A stretch of DNA of 51,833 nucleotides from Candidatus Gastranaerophilales bacterium (GTDB lineage Bacteria > Cyanobacteriota > Vampirovibrionia > Gastranaerophilales > Gastranaerophilaceae): assembly GCA_900548405.1 (NCBI GenBank), contig UNSJ01000009.1, forward strand, positions 1 to 51,833, given 5' to 3'. Shown piece after piece: positions 50,408 to 51,833 of the stretch. The translations under genes and the position numbers were made by a program. Position 1 is the stretch's first letter; each line of letters begins with the position of its first letter. The notes under the pieces were generated by a model. The model was not told the origin of the DNA. It did not search any database and saw only the letters and a program-made list of their open reading frames with translations.

Positions 50408-51652
50408 ATGGGTATGGCAGCTTCACAGGCTAGGTTCTTAGGACTCACAGCCAGAAAAACAAACGTTGAATATGAAGGCCAACAGATTAACCAGCAAAGA
50501 ACTACTTTGTCTAACCAATCTGCCAACTATTACAACCAGCTGTTAGGCATGTCTGTTCCGGTTCCTCCATCTGTTGCGGATTACACTAAGACTGTTTACA
50601 CTTTTGAAGACGGTTCTTTAAGCAATTCTATTTCTTCTATGATTGCTCAAAGCAACGGGGAATATTTAATAAGCTATACTTCTTCTTGGGTAGATGATTT
50701 TGCTGCGGTTTCTGCGGGTTCATCTATTGTTACAAGAGATAAGGTAGATGCTGACAAAAATAATGAAGTTACAAACACATATAATAATGTAGTTAAAAAA
50801 GACACAGGTAAGAAAGACGATGAAGGAAATACCATCTACAACTTTACTGATGCTAACGGAAATGTGATTGTTGCGGGAGTTGTTGAAAAAGACGGTAAAT
50901 TAACTGACGGTACATCTAATTTCACATATTCTGGAAACACTTTAACTGAAAAGACTACTGTTAACTATAACATTGGTGCTAAAGGGTTAAGACCGATGGG
51001 AGCATCTATTCCCAGAGCTGCTGACGGCACATACTCAGGTAATGATGAATACTTAAAAACTTTATCTAAAGACCAATTAGACAAGTTGGAAAAAGAAGAA
51101 GCTGAGCAAATTAAGATCCTTAACGCTCAATACGGGGATTCTACTTGGATGGTAAGATATGTTCAAAACACATCTACCGGTACTTGGTCACCATACTTCT
51201 ATAAAAAAGAAGTATTAGACAATGCGATTTATTCTGACACAGGTTCTTCTCAAAGCAACATTCCGGCTTACACTATTGGCTCTGCGCAAAAGACTGAAGA
51301 AGTTAAAGGAGTTACTGCAAGATTAGAACAGGATGCTTCAGGACGTATAATTAACGTAACTTTAAATCCCGGAAGTGATGATGAAGTGACATATGCGGTT
51401 ACCACAAACACTTTAACTGACCAGGCTAAATACGATGATGCTATGAATCAATACGAATATGACAAGTATCAATATGATCAATCTATTCAAGAAATTAACG
51501 CAAAGATTGAAATTATTCAGTCTGAAGATAAAAACTTAGAATTAAGATTAAAACAATTAGATACCGAACAAGATGCCATTTCTACCGAAATGGATGCGGT
51601 ACAAAAAGTTATCGAAAAGAACACGGAATCTACTTTCAAAACTTTCGGCTAG
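50408..51652 (+). CDS. Mosaic coiled-coil protein, identical second copy
   Basis: A 414-aa protein identical to that at 30096, inside the identical repeat with the same upstream element (TGTAACGAAAT at 50318-50328), ribosome-binding site and terminator. It lies 167 nt downstream of the divergent paralogue at 48789, so two family members are in tandem here. The lack of any synonymous change relative to copy 1 implies a very recent duplication, gene conversion or an assembly effect. Confidence 0.85.
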   Translation: MGMAASQARFLGLTARKTNVEYEGQQINQQRTTLSNQSANYYNQLLGMSVPVPPSVADYTKTVYTFEDGSLSNSISSMIAQSNGEYLISYTSSWVDDFAAVSAGSSIVTRDKVDADKNNEVTNTYNNVVKKDTGKKDDEGNTIYNFTDANGNVIVAGVVEKDGKLTDGTSNFTYSGNTLTEKTTVNYNIGAKGLRPMGASIPRAADGTYSGNDEYLKTLSKDQLDKLEKEEAEQIKILNAQYGDSTWMVRYVQNTSTGTWSPYFYKKEVLDNAIYSDTGSSQSNIPAYTIGSAQKTEEVKGVTARLEQDASGRIINVTLNPGSDDEVTYAVTTNTLTDQAKYDDAMNQYEYDKYQYDQSIQEINAKIEIIQSEDKNLELRLKQLDTEQDAISTEMDAVQKVIEKNTESTFKTFG

Positions 51653-51798
51653 TAGACAAAGTCCACTCTTCCACTTAGGTGGTTAGCAGGATTTTAAATA
51701 AACTGCTAAAGAAAACGAAGTCAACTCGTAAACTAAGGGAGCAGCTTTCTTGCTTAAAACTCCCTGATAAAATATATTTCCCTTTTCCCTTAAATTCA

Positions 51799-51822
51799 CG
51801 ACCTAATGGTCGCTTTTTTTTT
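51799..51822 (+). terminator. Terminator of the mosaic gene, copy 2
   Basis: The same CGACC-TAAT-GGTCG stem and T-run as at 31487-31510, 11 nt before the window end. Confidence 0.88.
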
Positions 51823-51833
51823 AAGTTAAATAA

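Larger units (their letters stand above)
50306..51833 (+). repeat. 1,528-bp identical repeat, copy 2, running to the window end
   Basis: Identical to 29994-31521 at offset 20,312. The last matching base is the last base of the window, so the repeat may be longer than seen or the sequence may end because of this repeat. Confidence 0.93.

Noticed and set aside
29994..51833. The 1,528-bp repeat as an insertion sequence
   Set aside because: No transposase, terminal inverted repeats or target duplication is visible; it contains only the mosaic gene with its own signals.
1..51833. CRISPR arrays, tRNA genes and riboswitches
   Set aside because: No regularly spaced short repeats, no tRNA-like cloverleaf with GGTTCRA arms and no recognised riboswitch core were seen by eye; a covariance-model search would be needed to exclude weak cases.

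Overview
The window is AT-rich, densely packed bacterial chromosome with short intergenic gaps, overlapping stops at convergent gene ends and many lineage-restricted hypothetical proteins. The class III prepilin leader (FTLAEVLVTLGIIG), a long SRP RNA with an Alu domain, several short hypotheticals starting with a P-x-F-K/T-G-like motif, and coiled-coil proteins starting MGM(A/S)ASQARFLGLTARK together suggest a gut member of the Melainabacteria/Vampirovibrionia (Gastranaerophilales-like), the non-photosynthetic relatives of Cyanobacteria. This placement is an inference from recognised protein styles; no database was searched. No tRNA, CRISPR array, prophage or transposase was seen.

Layout. 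1-2453: a truncated MnmC/MnmD-like tRNA methyltransferase (minus), homoserine kinase thrB, a single-cluster ferredoxin and a Gln-rich coiled-coil protein. 2642-7096: an AI-2E-type permease overlapping a radical SAM gene, a histidine-phosphatase-like gene without its catalytic His, leuD, and a membrane-anchored hypothetical. 7264-8120: rpsL-rpsG, closed by a terminator with no fusA/tuf behind it. 8204-14563: small hypotheticals, a degenerate hybrid-cluster-protein homologue paired with a glutaredoxin, wecB, a secreted AMIN-like protein, a GIY-YIG protein and a large hypothetical that follows the regulator genes. 14565-17831: a REC-PAS-histidine kinase/NarL-type regulator pair and a superoxide reductase-ferritin operon. 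17969-21351: a membrane hypothetical, a PIN-like protein, the SRP RNA, a small XRE regulator and a pseudopilin. 21359-28000: cell-envelope genes (GT2 glycosyltransferase, YdjC/ChbG-type deacetylase, a double-HKD PLD-like secreted protein, a secreted vWA protein), a methionine gamma-lyase-family enzyme and a hypothetical. 28240-33764: a short GT35 phosphorylase-like enzyme, a mosaic coiled-coil gene and a GT2 enzyme preceded by five Fn3-like repeats. 33887-40066: smc-scpA-scpB plus a matrixin-like metalloprotease/TPR gene in one run of overlapping genes. 40115-51833: a hypothetical, an FAD oxidoreductase, a fucosyltransferase-like enzyme, a sensor kinase, a TPR protein, a NifV-like homocitrate-synthase-family enzyme and two more mosaic coiled-coil genes.

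The most notable points are: (a) a family of three coiled-coil genes with near-invariant ends and an unrelated central segment, two of which are identical in a 1,528-bp block whose second copy ends exactly at the window end; (b) a shared TGTAAC(G/A)AAA element 88-95 nt upstream of three different hypothetical gene types, suggesting one regulon; (c) a repeated promoter geometry in which the -10 box ends 6-7 nt before the ATG with no Shine-Dalgarno sequence, i.e. predicted leaderless mRNAs, including both sensor kinases; (d) three enzyme-family members that have lost defining catalytic residues (Hcp-like, histidine-phosphatase-like, GT35-like); and (e) a recurring short N-terminal motif on otherwise unrelated hypothetical proteins.
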